Below, in pieces: positions 53,975 to 64,000 of a DNA stretch of 64,000 nt. Source of the DNA: Lachnospiraceae bacterium. GTDB taxonomy: Bacteria; Bacillota; Clostridia; Lachnospirales; Lachnospiraceae. The DNA lies in the NCBI GenBank assembly GCA_910573755.1, contig CAJTBO010000009.1, positions 1-64,000 on the forward strand, written 5' to 3'. Numbering within the stretch: the stretch's first letter is position 1; each line of letters begins with the position of its first letter. The notes beneath the pieces were generated by a model, which had not been told where the DNA came from, did no database searches, and was given only the letters and a program-made list of their open reading frames with translations. Position numbers and translations under genes: made by a program.

Positions 53975-54097
53975 GGGGATATGCGGAACTGGAATCAGCA
54001 TATATCCGTACAGTGCATAAGATGATTTACTGATGTATGACAGCAGTAAATCATCTTCGGCAGTCATGTGCTGGGAGGGGATATGCGGAACTGGAAT
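53975..54097 (+). repeat. 21-bp direct repeat flanking a 12-bp hairpin
   Basis: GGGGATATGCGGAACTGGAAT occurs at 53975-53995 and 54077-54097. Between the copies a perfect 12-bp stem (54021-54032 with 54044-54055, 11-nt loop) is present. The second copy leads directly into the AGGAGG of the ABC gene. The arrangement looks like a regulatory leader. Confidence 0.7.
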
Positions 54098-54115
54098 AGG
54101 AGGAACCATGATCAT

Positions 54116-54832
54116 ATGAAAATACTGGAAACAAAAGATCTGAAAAAATATTACGGCAGCGGCGATACGCAGGTCAAGGCTTTGGACGGCGTGGATCTTA
54201 GCATAGAGGAAGGGGAGTTTGCCGCAGTGGTGGGGACTTCCGGTTCGGGGAAGTCCACGCTTCTCCATATGCTGGGCGGACTGGACTATGCCACATCCGG
54301 CATGGTGACAGTGGCGGGGAAAAAGATTTTTGATCTGAATGAGAATGACCTGACGATCTTCCGCAGACGCCAGATCGGTTTTATCTTTCAAAGCTATAAT
54401 CTGGTGCCGATCTTAAGCGTTTATGAGAATATCGTTCTGCCGATGGAACTGGACGGCAGAAGGGTAGATAAGAATTTTCTGAACAGGATCGTGCAGATAC
54501 TCGGGCTGGAGCAAAAGCTGGATAATCTGCCGGGGCAGCTTTCCGGCGGCCAGCAGCAGAGGGTGGCGATCGCCCGGGCCCTTGTGACAAAGCCGGCGAT
54601 CGTTCTGGCAGATGAACCGACAGGAAATCTGGACAGCAAAACAACGCAGGAAGTGCTGGGGCTTTTAAAGCTGACCGGTGAGCAGTTCCATCAGACTATT
54701 GTGATGATCACCCATAACGAGGCGCTGGCACAGCTCAGTGACAGGATCATTCATATTGAGGACGGCAGGATCGTTAATGATTATGTAAGAAATGACAGAA
54801 CCGGACGGGCGGATAAGGAGGTGCGCATATGA
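54116..54832 (+). CDS. ABC transporter ATP-binding protein (MacB/BceA type)
   Basis: 238 residues: Walker A 'GTSGSGKST', Q loop '[18 protein letters not shown]', signature '[15 protein letters not shown]', Walker B '[12 protein letters not shown]', H loop 'MITHN'. This belongs to the LolD/MacB/BceA branch that works with FtsX-type permeases. The ATG at 54116 is used; AGGAGG lies 11 nt upstream. The stop overlaps the permease start (ATGA). Confidence 0.93.
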   Translation: MKILETKDLKKYYGSGDTQVKALDGVDLSIEEGEFAAVVGTSGSGKSTLLHMLGGLDYATSGMVTVAGKKIFDLNENDLTIFRRRQIGFIFQSYNLVPILSVYENIVLPMELDGRRVDKNFLNRIVQILGLEQKLDNLPGQLSGGQQQRVAIARALVTKPAIVLADEPTGNLDSKTTQEVLGLLKLTGEQFHQTIVMITHNEALAQLSDRIIHIEDGRIVNDYVRNDRTGRADKEVRI

Positions 54833-57483
54833 GAAACAATAACGGTGCATCCATCCGCAAACTGTCCGGCAGGAGCCTGAAAAACAACAGGATGCGCAAT
54901 ATATTTGCGGTTCTTGCCATTGCGCTGACCGGCATTTTGTTTACGGCGGTCTTTTCCCTGACAGGCGGCGCCATGCAGGTCATACAGGAAGATACCATGC
55001 GGGAGGTCGGCGGTCGGTTTCATGCGGGAATAAAGGCGGCGACAACCGAGCAGTATGAAAAGACGGCTTCCGATCCGCTGGTGGAAAAAAGCAGTTATAC
55101 GATCGCGCTCGGTATAGCGGACAATATCATAAAACGCCAGGCGGAGATCCGGTTTACACCGGATGAAAGCGTACTGCCGGATCTGTTCATTACACTGGAA
55201 GAGGGACATATGCCGGCTGAGGCAGACGAGATCATTGTGGATACTTATGTATTTGATGAACTGGGACTGCCCTGCGCGCTGGGGGAAAAGATACCGCTGC
55301 GGTTTTCCTTTATGGGGGAGATGGTGGAGGAGGAGTTTGTCGTATGCGGCTGGTACAGAGGCGATGCCATTGCCCATGCCAGCGAACTTTTTGTGTCGGA
55401 ACAATACTGGACAAAGTTAAAAGGTTCTTATACGGATGAAGATTTTCTGAAATGGAGAGAAATACATCCGGAGGATGACGGCGCGGGGCTGCTTGCAGGC
55501 AATTTTTATTTTGAAAATACGCACAATCTGGAGGAAAAGATTCGGACAGTCATTCAAAACGCAGGGTATGAGCCGGAGAGCGAACTGGCATACGGGGTGA
55601 ACTGGGCCTATATGAGCAGCCGTGTGGAAGCGGTGGACCCTTTTATGGCAGCTATTCTGGCGGGGGCGGTTATCGTGATCCTGCTCACCGGTTATCTGAT
55701 CATTTACAATATTTTTCAGATATCCGTTATCAGCGATATCCGGTTTTACGGGCTTTTAAAGACCATTGGAACAACGAAAAAACAGATCCGCAGACTGATA
55801 AGGCGGCAGGCGTTTATGCTGTCTATAGCGGGGATTCCCATCGGGCTGCTTGGAGGTTTTGGCGTCGGAAAGCTTCTTTTGCCTTTTATGCTCGGCATGG
55901 CGGATGCCTATGCGGGAATGGATATCTCTTTGAAATGCGATCCCTGGATTTTCCTGTTCGGTGCGGGATTTTCCGCCTTTACCGTTTATCTGAGCAGCAG
56001 GAAACCGGGGAAGATAGCAGGAAGCGTCTCTCCGATCGAAGCGGTCCGGTATGTGGAAAGCGGCGGGAAGAAAAAGATATCGGAGAGAAAAAAGAAAAAA
56101 ACACAAAAGGACCGCGGCCGCTTTTATGCCTTTTCCATGGCCCTGTCCAATCTGGGCAGGAACAGACGGACCAGCGCTGTTGTCATATCGGCAATCTCTC
56201 TGAGCATGATCCTGCTGACGCTGGTTATGACTGCCGTGGGAAGTTTCCGACTGGATGATTATCTGGGAGACCGGATCGTTGGCGACTTTGTGCTGGGAAA
56301 TATCGGCGTGATGTCTCCGGCGTCGAGGAGCGGCGATACGGAGATAGCGCCTGCATTCCTTTCCCTGGCGGATCAGCAGGAGGGTGTGGAAGGAAAAACG
56401 GAAATGTGGATCAGGCTCGGGTCTTTTCTGCGGCTTGATCAGGAGGCGGCAGCGCAGTTAAAGGAACTGGATGAACAGGGAAAGCTTCGGCGGGACCCCT
56501 ATTCGGTGGATGAACTGGAGAAGATGTTGCGCGGGGAGAAAGACTTTAACGGCAGGTTTTATGCCTACAGCGAAGAACTGCTCTCCAATCTGGAGGTGCT
56601 GGAAGGAACGCTGGATATCGACCGGTTTATGTCAGGGGATTACATTCTGCTGACACAGATATTGGGAGAGGAAATGGTGCCGGCGGGGGAACATATCTAT
56701 CATCCCGGCGATAGCGTGACAGTATTAAGCTGTGGGGAGGATTCCGTTTTACGAGAGGTCAGGGACGCATCAGGGGGAGTGATTGATATTGTCTATGAAG
56801 ATCTTGTTGAAAAGGAGTATGAGGTAATGGCAATCGTGCGGATTCCATACAGTATGGATATCCACAGACACGGCGCGAATGTCTGCGACGTGGTAGTGCC
56901 GCTGTCGGAATTTGACAAAGAGGATGCGTATACCGGTCTCTTTGCCGCGGCCTATCAGGTGGCAGAGGAAAAACGGGCGGGTTTTGAGGCGGCGCTGCAG
57001 GCTTATGCGGAAAAAGATCCTGAGATGTGGTATGTGAGCAAAGCGTCTCTGCAAAAAGAGTTTGACGATATGGTGAGGATCGTTGCCGTGATCGGTATTG
57101 CCCTTGCCGCCGTGATCGCCCTGATCGGTATTTTGAATTTTACCAATGCCATGATCACGGAGGTGATCTCGAGAAAACGGGAATTTGCCATGCTGCAGAG
57201 CATCGGCATGACCAGCGGGCAGTTACGTAAAACGCTTGTTTTTGAAGGTCTCAGCTATGTTATTGTTTCCGGTGCGGTAAGTGTGGTGCTGGGAAGCTTT
57301 TTCTCCTGGGGTATCCTGAATGCGCTGAATCATGTGATCCTGTTTTTTGAATATCGTTTCCGGATCCTGCCCTTTGTGATCATCCTGCCGGTGCTCATGC
57401 TGGTATCCGTGCTTGTGCCGGTGCTTGCTTTTGGGTGTATCGGGAAGAGGAGTATTGTGGAAAGGCTGCGGGAAGGAGAGTAG
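54829..57483 (+). CDS. Large FtsX-type ABC permease
   Basis: 884 residues with two FtsX domains: N-terminal helix (about 22-45), an extracellular domain (about 46-270), three helices (about 275-400), a charged linker ('KKKISERKKKKTQKDRG'), another N-terminal helix (about 455-480), a second extracellular domain (about 480-730) and three C-terminal helices (about 745-875). It works with the ATPase encoded upstream in removing peptide antibiotics or signalling their presence to the kinase. Last gene of the operon, followed by a strong terminator. Confidence 0.9.
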   Translation: MRNNNGASIRKLSGRSLKNNRMRNIFAVLAIALTGILFTAVFSLTGGAMQVIQEDTMREVGGRFHAGIKAATTEQYEKTASDPLVEKSSYTIALGIADNIIKRQAEIRFTPDESVLPDLFITLEEGHMPAEADEIIVDTYVFDELGLPCALGEKIPLRFSFMGEMVEEEFVVCGWYRGDAIAHASELFVSEQYWTKLKGSYTDEDFLKWREIHPEDDGAGLLAGNFYFENTHNLEEKIRTVIQNAGYEPESELAYGVNWAYMSSRVEAVDPFMAAILAGAVIVILLTGYLIIYNIFQISVISDIRFYGLLKTIGTTKKQIRRLIRRQAFMLSIAGIPIGLLGGFGVGKLLLPFMLGMADAYAGMDISLKCDPWIFLFGAGFSAFTVYLSSRKPGKIAGSVSPIEAVRYVESGGKKKISERKKKKTQKDRGRFYAFSMALSNLGRNRRTSAVVISAISLSMILLTLVMTAVGSFRLDDYLGDRIVGDFVLGNIGVMSPASRSGDTEIAPAFLSLADQQEGVEGKTEMWIRLGSFLRLDQEAAAQLKELDEQGKLRRDPYSVDELEKMLRGEKDFNGRFYAYSEELLSNLEVLEGTLDIDRFMSGDYILLTQILGEEMVPAGEHIYHPGDSVTVLSCGEDSVLREVRDASGGVIDIVYEDLVEKEYEVMAIVRIPYSMDIHRHGANVCDVVVPLSEFDKEDAYTGLFAAAYQVAEEKRAGFEAALQAYAEKDPEMWYVSKASLQKEFDDMVRIVAVIGIALAAVIALIGILNFTNAMITEVISRKREFAMLQSIGMTSGQLRKTLVFEGLSYVIVSGAVSVVLGSFFSWGILNALNHVILFFEYRFRILPFVIILPVLMLVSVLVPVLAFGCIGKRSIVERLREGE

Positions 57484-57491
57484 GAGAGATG

Positions 57492-57536
57492 CCCCCGAAG
57501 GTTCCGGATATCGGAACCTTCGGGGGTTGTTTTTCA
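57492..57536 (+). terminator. Strong terminator of the ABC operon
   Basis: A perfect 15-bp stem (57492-57506 with 57512-57526), 5-nt loop, then TTGTTTTTC. It separates two convergent transcripts. Confidence 0.95.
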
Positions 57537-57547
57537 TTTTTTGTTAG

Positions 57548-59572
57548 TTAGTTGATGCTTAATCCGGCGCTTGCATATCCTGCGATCGTATTGAGTAAAG
57601 ATAAACCGCTCGCTGTTGCGGAAAATACCAGCATAAGCCGGGTCCGGGCCGTTACCGGGATATTGAGTCCTGTAAGCGAGCCGTTTAACAGCGTGCCGAC
57701 GGATATCACTCCGGTAAGTGAAGGTGTCAGGTTTATCAGTGTTCCTGCAATCGGAGAAAATACGTTATTCGGTGTTGCAGACTGATAGATCTGTGCCCTT
57801 ACCGCAACAGTGGAACCCACTAGGGAGAGAGCCGCTGTTGTGCTGAAGAATGCGCTGAATGAAGTAATAATACCTGCGCGCGGAACCTGGAATGCAAAGT
57901 TGGAAAGCGTTCCTGCGGCGTTTGTGATATCGATCGTGGAGCCGAGGAGCGTAAGGCCCTGTGCGCTGCTCCCGAAGCCTATAAAGGCAGGGATGCCCGC
58001 CAGTCCGCCGGCGATCGTTGTCAGAGAGATCGGGAGGCCCGATGCATACGGAATGATCGCTCCGGTGCCGGGAACGCCGTCCGCGCCGGTAGGCCCAGTA
58101 GCACCGGTAGGTCCGGTAACGCCGTCCGCGCCGGTAGGCCCAGTGGCACCGGTAGGTCCGGTAACGCCATCTGCACCGGTAGCGCCAGTAGCACCGGTAG
58201 GCCCGGTAACGCCGTCCGCGCCGGTAGGCCCAGTAGCACCGGTAGGTCCGGGAACACCGTCCGCGCCGGTAGGCCCAGTAGCACCGGTAGGCCCGGTAAC
58301 GCCGTCAGCGCCGGTGGCGCCAGTAGCACCAGTAGGTCCGGTAACGCCGTCAGCACCGGTAGGTCCAGTGGCACCGGTAGGCCCGGTAATGCCATCAGCA
58401 CCGGTAGCGCCAGTAGCACCGGTAGGTCCAGTGGCGCCGGTAGGACCAGTAGCACCAGTAGGCCCGGTAACGCCATCTGCACCAGTGGCGCCAGTAGCAC
58501 CAGTAGGTCCGGTAACGCCATCTGCACCGGTAGCGCCGGTAGGCCCGGTAACGCCGTCAGCGCCGGTAGGTCCAGTAGCACCAGTAGGCCCGGTAACGCC
58601 ATCTGCACCAGTAGGTCCAGTAGTACCAGTAGGTCCGGTAACGCCGTCCGCGCCAGTAGGACCAGTAGCACCAGTAGGCCCGGTAACGCCATCTGCGCCG
58701 GTAGGACCAGTAGCACCAGTAGGCCCGGTAACGCCATCTGCACCAGTAGGTCCAGTAGTACCAGTAGGTCCGGTAACGCCGTCCGCGCCAGTAGGACCAG
58801 TAGCACCGGTAGGCCCGGCAACACCGTCCGCGCCGGTAGGCCCAGTAGCACCGGTAGGTCCGGCAACACCATCCGCGCCGGTAGGACCAGTAGCACCAGT
58901 AGGCCCGGTAACGCCGTCCGCACCGGTAGGTCCAGTGGCGCCAGTGGGCCCGGTAGCACCAGTAGGCCCTACAGCGCCCTCATCTCCCGGACATCCTTTC
59001 GGCCCCTGAATTCCGATCGGTCCGGTTACACCCTGAATACCCTGCGGCCCGGTTACACCCTGCGGCCCCATCGGCCCGGTAGGTCCTGTAGGCCCCGCAG
59101 GTCCCGGAATACCTCTGGGTCCCTGAGGTCCGATATCACCCTGAGGACCCACAGGTCCTGTAGGTCCCTGCGGCCCGGCAGGCCCCTGAGGCCCGATATC
59201 TCCTTTCGGACCTTCACAGCCCGGATCACCTTTCGGCCCGACATCGCCGCGGATACCCTGAATACCCTGAATACCCTGCGGTCCGGCATAACCCCTCGGT
59301 CCGGCATAGCCTCTCGGCCCGGTAGGTCCTGTAGGCCCTGCAGGTCCCGTATTACCTCTTGGTCCTCTTGCGCCGGGAGCGCCGGGAATGCCCTGAGGCC
59401 CCATGGGACCCTGATCGCCCCGGTCACCTTTTGGTCCCGGACAGCCGGTATCACCTTTAATCCCCTGCGGTCCCATGGGACCCTGGTCACCCTTGGGACC
59501 AGCCGGTCCGCGTTCGCAGCAGGAAGGATGACATTGATGTTGACAGTTTTTACATGAATTCTTGTTATCCAT
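57548..59572 (-). CDS. Collagen-like exosporium glycoprotein (BclB-like)
   Basis: 674 residues. A Cys/His-rich head (1-20, '[16 protein letters not shown]') precedes about 480 residues of Gly-x-y collagen repeats, first varied (KGD, PQG) and then a regular '[15 protein letters not shown]' block. A C-terminal globular domain (about 505-674; '[20 protein letters not shown]', '[13 protein letters not shown]') matches the BclB-type exosporium domain. It should trimerise as a filament on the spore surface; Thr residues are likely glycosylated. The AAAGGAT site and a sigma-K-like promoter fit expression in the mother cell. Confidence 0.85.
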   Translation of the reverse strand: MDNKNSCKNCQHQCHPSCCERGPAGPKGDQGPMGPQGIKGDTGCPGPKGDRGDQGPMGPQGIPGAPGARGPRGNTGPAGPTGPTGPRGYAGPRGYAGPQGIQGIQGIRGDVGPKGDPGCEGPKGDIGPQGPAGPQGPTGPVGPQGDIGPQGPRGIPGPAGPTGPTGPMGPQGVTGPQGIQGVTGPIGIQGPKGCPGDEGAVGPTGATGPTGATGPTGADGVTGPTGATGPTGADGVAGPTGATGPTGADGVAGPTGATGPTGADGVTGPTGTTGPTGADGVTGPTGATGPTGADGVTGPTGATGPTGADGVTGPTGTTGPTGADGVTGPTGATGPTGADGVTGPTGATGADGVTGPTGATGATGADGVTGPTGATGPTGATGPTGATGATGADGITGPTGATGPTGADGVTGPTGATGATGADGVTGPTGATGPTGADGVPGPTGATGPTGADGVTGPTGATGATGADGVTGPTGATGPTGADGVTGPTGATGPTGADGVPGTGAIIPYASGLPISLTTIAGGLAGIPAFIGFGSSAQGLTLLGSTIDITNAAGTLSNFAFQVPRAGIITSFSAFFSTTAALSLVGSTVAVRAQIYQSATPNNVFSPIAGTLINLTPSLTGVISVGTLLNGSLTGLNIPVTARTRLMLVFSATASGLSLLNTIAGYASAGLSIN
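58060..58960. repeat. Tandem repeats encoding collagen triplets
   Basis: About 20 imperfect copies of a 45-bp unit (with 18-27 bp variants) encode Gly-Pro-Thr-Gly-Ala-Asp-Gly-Val type triplets. Copy number is expected to vary among strains. Confidence 0.85.
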
Positions 59573-59610
59573 AAACTGTATCCTTTCTTGAAGAATGTTT
59601 TTTGTACTAA

Positions 59611-59637
59611 TACTTTATGGCGGTTTGAAATTTTTGT
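59611..59637 (-). promoter_or_regulatory. Sigma-K-like promoter of the collagen-like gene
   Basis: On the minus strand CATAAAGTA (59619-59611) matches the sigma-K -10 consensus CATAnnnTA, and AC (59637-59636) lies 16 nt upstream as the -35 element. The start codon is about 40 nt downstream. Fits late mother-cell expression. Confidence 0.65.
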
Positions 59638-59770
59638 TACATTGTGTAGAAAAAAATAATAAAATGTCAAAATATGTAGAACGGAAGATTTTTCTGGCTG
59701 CAGGGAACTGATATTTCTGCCGCAGCAGGTTTTCAGCGTAGTCCGGCATAATGTAAGATCAATGATGCAC

Positions 59771-59800
59771 AAAATAAAGCGCACCGTTTCTGCGGTGCGC
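59771..59800 (-). terminator. Terminator of the glycosyltransferase transcript
   Basis: An 8-bp perfect stem (59779-59786 with 59793-59800) and, on the minus strand, a TTTATTTT tail. Confidence 0.85.
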
Positions 59801-59889
59801 CGGGGGATAGGATTTGGGCTGATGGAATTGTCAATCAGGCGCAGCTGTATCGTCATGATAATAAGAACGGTGTCTGGTAAAGAAGGAAT

Positions 59890-60966
59890 TTACGGAATCT
59901 GCAGAGAGTCAAAATATTGTTTGTTATAAAGATAAGATTTGGAATAGGGCTTGCATGCGCCTGCCTTTTCGTTGTATTCTTTTGCTTTTTTCAGATCCCC
60001 CATCTTGTCATAACAGACACATAGCTGCAAAAGAGGGATGTAGTCATAACAATCCGGCAGGACAAAACCGTTTGAGTAGTCGTTTTTTGGCCTGTTCAGC
60101 GCAGTTTCATACCAGTAAATGGCTGCGGGGTAATTCCCCTGTTCTAAAAAGTGTTTTCCTATTTCACAGCACAATTCGGCTCTCGGCAGATCAAAGCTCA
60201 TACTCCGCAAAAGGGTATTTAAAGCGGTTTGTTTCTGGCCCAGACGTTCATAACATTCGGCGCAGACCGAGCAGGCTTCTATTTTGTTTTCCACCCAGCC
60301 CTGTTCTGAGAGCAGGAATTGTTCCAATATGGAGACGGCTTCCTGATATTGTTTGTGATAGTATAATTCGCGGCCGAAATAATATTGCTGGCGGGGTTCC
60401 AGAAGCTTTCCTTCTGCCAGTATTTTCCGGTATATGTTTAAATTCCGGTCGGGATCTTTGGCATTCATTTTTTTGTGGCTTATCGCGATATCGGAATAAA
60501 CTACTCTGCCGGACGGGGGAATTACTTCATGGACAGCGCCTATCCAGCGGTACCGGGAAGAATTTCTGATCCATCTTTCCCTGAAATAAGAAAAAGATGG
60601 CCTGCCGGCTTCATCAAAAGAAGTATTATATTTCATCATTACGATATCCGTATCAGGTGTCAGCGTCTGTTTCAACTGCAGGAATTTCTCTTTTTCCGTT
60701 TCTTCCAGAATATCGTCAGCATCCATCCACATACAGTAATCCATAGACGCTTTGGAAAAAGAATAGTTTCTGGCATCGGAAAAATCATCTTTCCAGGGAT
60801 AGGAATATACGTTTGGTGTATAGGTGGACGCTATTTCTGCGGTCCGGTCTGTCGAACCGGTGTCGATCACAATGATCTCCTCTACAAGTTCCGCGATGCT
60901 CTCGAGGCAGCGCGCTATATGTATTTCTTCATTTTTAACGATCATACAAAGACTTATTGTTGGCAT
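59890..60966 (-). CDS. Family 2 glycosyltransferase with TPR repeats (SunS-like)
   Basis: 358 residues: GT2 domain (about 1-200) with 'LCMIVKNEEIHIARCLESI', 'VIDTGSTDRTAEI' and the DxD-like 'WMDADDILEE', followed by tetratricopeptide repeats (about 210-345; 'AECYERLGQKQTALNTLLR', 'YPAAIYWYETALNRP'). Enzymes of this type glycosylate proteins. Its place next to two collagen-like genes suggests it decorates their Thr or Ser residues. It starts 19 bp after the second collagen-like gene and is cotranscribed with it. Confidence 0.85.
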   Translation of the reverse strand: MPTISLCMIVKNEEIHIARCLESIAELVEEIIVIDTGSTDRTAEIASTYTPNVYSYPWKDDFSDARNYSFSKASMDYCMWMDADDILEETEKEKFLQLKQTLTPDTDIVMMKYNTSFDEAGRPSFSYFRERWIRNSSRYRWIGAVHEVIPPSGRVVYSDIAISHKKMNAKDPDRNLNIYRKILAEGKLLEPRQQYYFGRELYYHKQYQEAVSILEQFLLSEQGWVENKIEACSVCAECYERLGQKQTALNTLLRSMSFDLPRAELCCEIGKHFLEQGNYPAAIYWYETALNRPKNDYSNGFVLPDCYDYIPLLQLCVCYDKMGDLKKAKEYNEKAGACKPYSKSYLYNKQYFDSLQIP

Positions 60967-60985
60967 ACCGGTATTCCTTTCTTTA

Positions 60986-62442
<1,457 letters not shown>

Positions 62443-63873
62443 ATGGGCAAAAGCAAAGAAATCAGGAAACTGTGCGAGGAGAAGCAGATCCGCATGATCG
62501 ACTTTAAGATGACGGACATCGACGGGCGCTGGCGGCATATCACGATACCGGTGGAGCGGTTCGATGAGAATACTTTTGTGTACGGAATCGGCTTTGATGG
62601 TTCCAACTACGGATATGCGCCGGTCGAGAAGAGCGACATGGTATTTCTGCCGGATCCGGATACGGCTTATGTAGATCCGTTTGCAGAGGTGCCGACACTG
62701 ACCATGTGCGGAAATGTGTGTGTGATCGGAAAAGAGGAAAATAAGCCTTTTGACCAGTATCCGAAGAATGTTTCCCTGCGGGCGGTGGAATACATGAAGG
62801 AGAGCGGCATTGCGGATACCATGGTGATCGGACCGGAATTTGAGTTTTATCTGTTTGATACGGCACGTTTCGAGGTGTCGCCGAGACAGTGCGGCTACCA
62901 GATCGACACCAGACAGGCGGCATGGAATATGAGCCTTGATAGCCGGGGAAATAACGGTTATGAGGTGCCCCATCAGGGCGGTTATCATGTGGCGGCGCCG
63001 CAGGATGTGGGGTATGATTTGAGAAGCCGTATCTGCATGGAGATGGAAGACTGGGGCATCAAGGTAAAATACCATCATCATGAGGTGGGTGGTCCGGGCC
63101 AGATGGAGATTGAGGTGGAACTGGCGGATATGCCCGAGATGGCTGATAATACTATGATCATCAAATATATCATCAAAAATATGGCGGCAAGGGAGGGAAA
63201 GACCGCAACCTTCCTGCCAAAGCCAATCTATCAGGAGGCAGGCAGCGGGATGCATGTACATATGCTGCTTAAGAAGGACGGAAAGCCGTTATTCTATGAT
63301 GAGAACGGTTATTCGGGTTTAAGCAAGACGGCGCATTATTTTATCGGCGGCCTGCTGACTCACATTGCTTCTTTATGTGCTTTTACCAATCCTTCCACCA
63401 ATTCCTTCAAGAGGCTGGTGCCGGGATATGAGGCGCCGGTGACGATCGGCTATGCCACATCCAACAGAAGCGCGGTGATCCGGATTCCCGCTTACGCGAA
63501 ATCACCGGAGACAAAGCGGTTTGAACTGCGCAATCCCGATGCCACGGCGAATCCTTACTATGCTTACGCGGCGATCCTGATGGCGGGGCTGGATGGTATC
63601 GAAAAACAGATCGATCCTGCGGCAATGGGCTGGGGACCTTATGATTTTAACCTGTATACGCTTTCCGCGGAGGAGCAGAAAAAGATAAAGGGTCTGCCGA
63701 AAACGCTGGATGAGGCGCTGGATGCACTGGAAGCGGACCATGATTATCTGACAAAGGGCGGCGTATTCCCCGAGCGGCTGATCGACGTCTGGGTTGCACG
63801 GAAACGTGCGGAAGCGAAGAAGGCGAGTGAGATTCCGACGCCGGCGGAGTTTGCGATGTATTATGATCTGTAA
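62443..63873 (+). CDS. glnA: Glutamine synthetase, type I
   Basis: 476 residues. Beta-grasp N-terminus ('IRMIDFKMTDIDGRWRHITI'), catalytic core with 'IGPEFEFYLFDTARFEV', metal and ammonium site 'HHEVGGPGQMEIEVELADM', 'GSGMHVHMLLKKDGKPLF', 'NSFKRLVPGYEAPVTIGY', 'NRSAVIRIP' and the C-terminal 'NPYYAYAAILMAGLDG'. It makes glutamine from glutamate, ammonia and ATP, the substrate CarA uses. The ATG at 62443 has GAGG at 9 nt; the frame is open further upstream without a site. Length fits GSI-alpha of Clostridia. Confidence 0.95.
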   Translation: MGKSKEIRKLCEEKQIRMIDFKMTDIDGRWRHITIPVERFDENTFVYGIGFDGSNYGYAPVEKSDMVFLPDPDTAYVDPFAEVPTLTMCGNVCVIGKEENKPFDQYPKNVSLRAVEYMKESGIADTMVIGPEFEFYLFDTARFEVSPRQCGYQIDTRQAAWNMSLDSRGNNGYEVPHQGGYHVAAPQDVGYDLRSRICMEMEDWGIKVKYHHHEVGGPGQMEIEVELADMPEMADNTMIIKYIIKNMAAREGKTATFLPKPIYQEAGSGMHVHMLLKKDGKPLFYDENGYSGLSKTAHYFIGGLLTHIASLCAFTNPSTNSFKRLVPGYEAPVTIGYATSNRSAVIRIPAYAKSPETKRFELRNPDATANPYYAYAAILMAGLDGIEKQIDPAAMGWGPYDFNLYTLSAEEQKKIKGLPKTLDEALDALEADHDYLTKGGVFPERLIDVWVARKRAEAKKASEIPTPAEFAMYYDL

Positions 63874-64000
63874 GGGGACTTTTGGATGCGGCGCTGCAGT
63901 GTGGCAGGTATGCAGAACCGGCAGGGAAAGTATTCCGGATCGAGTATGGAATCCTGTTTTGTGAAAAAGGGATATCGGCAGATCAACTGAAAAGAGCGGC
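63874..64000. other. 3' flank of glnA, window edge
   Basis: No complete gene or terminator can be recognised in this short stretch. Confidence 0.3.

Noticed and set aside
58060-58960. CRISPR-like spaced repeats
   Set aside because: The repeats are contiguous coding triplets without unique spacers; no cas genes in the window.
57810-59009. 399-codon plus-strand frame of Pro-Val-Gly repeats
   Set aside because: It is the complement of the collagen triplets; no ribosome-binding site, and its composition follows from the repeat.

Overview
The window looks like the chromosome of a spore-forming anaerobic Firmicute of the Lachnospiraceae type. Supporting signs are strong AGGAGG ribosome-binding sites, the Rpn/PD-(D/E)XK nuclease family, MATE and PTS paralogues, Cof-type HAD phosphatases, FlxA-like and LrgAB proteins, and collagen-like exosporium proteins with a sigma-K-like promoter. 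This placement is inferred from gene content; no rRNA or tRNA gene is visible.

Layout. 1-1.5 kb: edge of a minus-strand gene and an Rpn-like nuclease. 1.6-7.7 kb: carA-carB, then a sigma region-4-like protein and a WYL regulator in one overlapping string. 7.7-10.7 kb: a frameshifted small gene, two metallophosphoesterases and an uncharacterised protein. 10.8-13.9 kb: a scar zone holding collapsed pieces of a response regulator, histidine kinase and ABC transporter, then a GH1 glycosidase without its N-terminus and a LicT-type antiterminator. 13.9-16.9 kb: a MarR-MATE operon with a clear operator, and a HAD phosphatase. 17-25.3 kb: an unknown protein, a membrane EIIC, a LytTR/GHKL two-component system, an FlxA-like protein, a flavodoxin-fold pair (one collapsed) and lrgAB. 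25.6-34.5 kb: membrane protein plus XRE pair, a second MATE, a possible operon of secreted transglutaminase-like protein, chemoreceptor and flavin-binding lipoprotein, and a carbonic anhydrase. 34.9-40.2 kb: MFS transporter, AraC regulator divergent from a PTS EIIBCA, and a HAD phosphatase.

40.7-52.1 kb is an acquired island. It begins with the tail of a large serine recombinase and a zinc-ribbon mobile-element protein. It then carries one tightly overlapping minus-strand operon: XRE regulator, hsdM, a 71-residue Cys-rich protein, full hsdS, half hsdS, a HEPN-like protein, hsdR, a DUF3800 protein and a small nuclease-like protein. This is a type IC-like restriction-modification locus with extra cargo. 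The HEPN-like gene sits where prrC sits in EcoprrI, hsdS carries EcoR124-style TAEL spacer repeats, and hsdM is cut by an in-frame UAG at codon 70. The island ends in broken HTH genes and three direct repeats resembling an IS21-family end or response-regulator sites.

52.2-57.5 kb: an OmpR-type regulator, histidine kinase, ABC ATPase and large FtsX-type permease, the usual envelope-stress or antimicrobial-peptide module. 57.5-62.1 kb: two collagen-like spore-surface proteins and a glycosyltransferase, all on the minus strand. 62.4-63.9 kb: glutamine synthetase. The best candidates for something new are the cargo of the restriction operon and the Cys/His-repeat collagen-like protein. All calls were made by reading the sequence; no searches were run.
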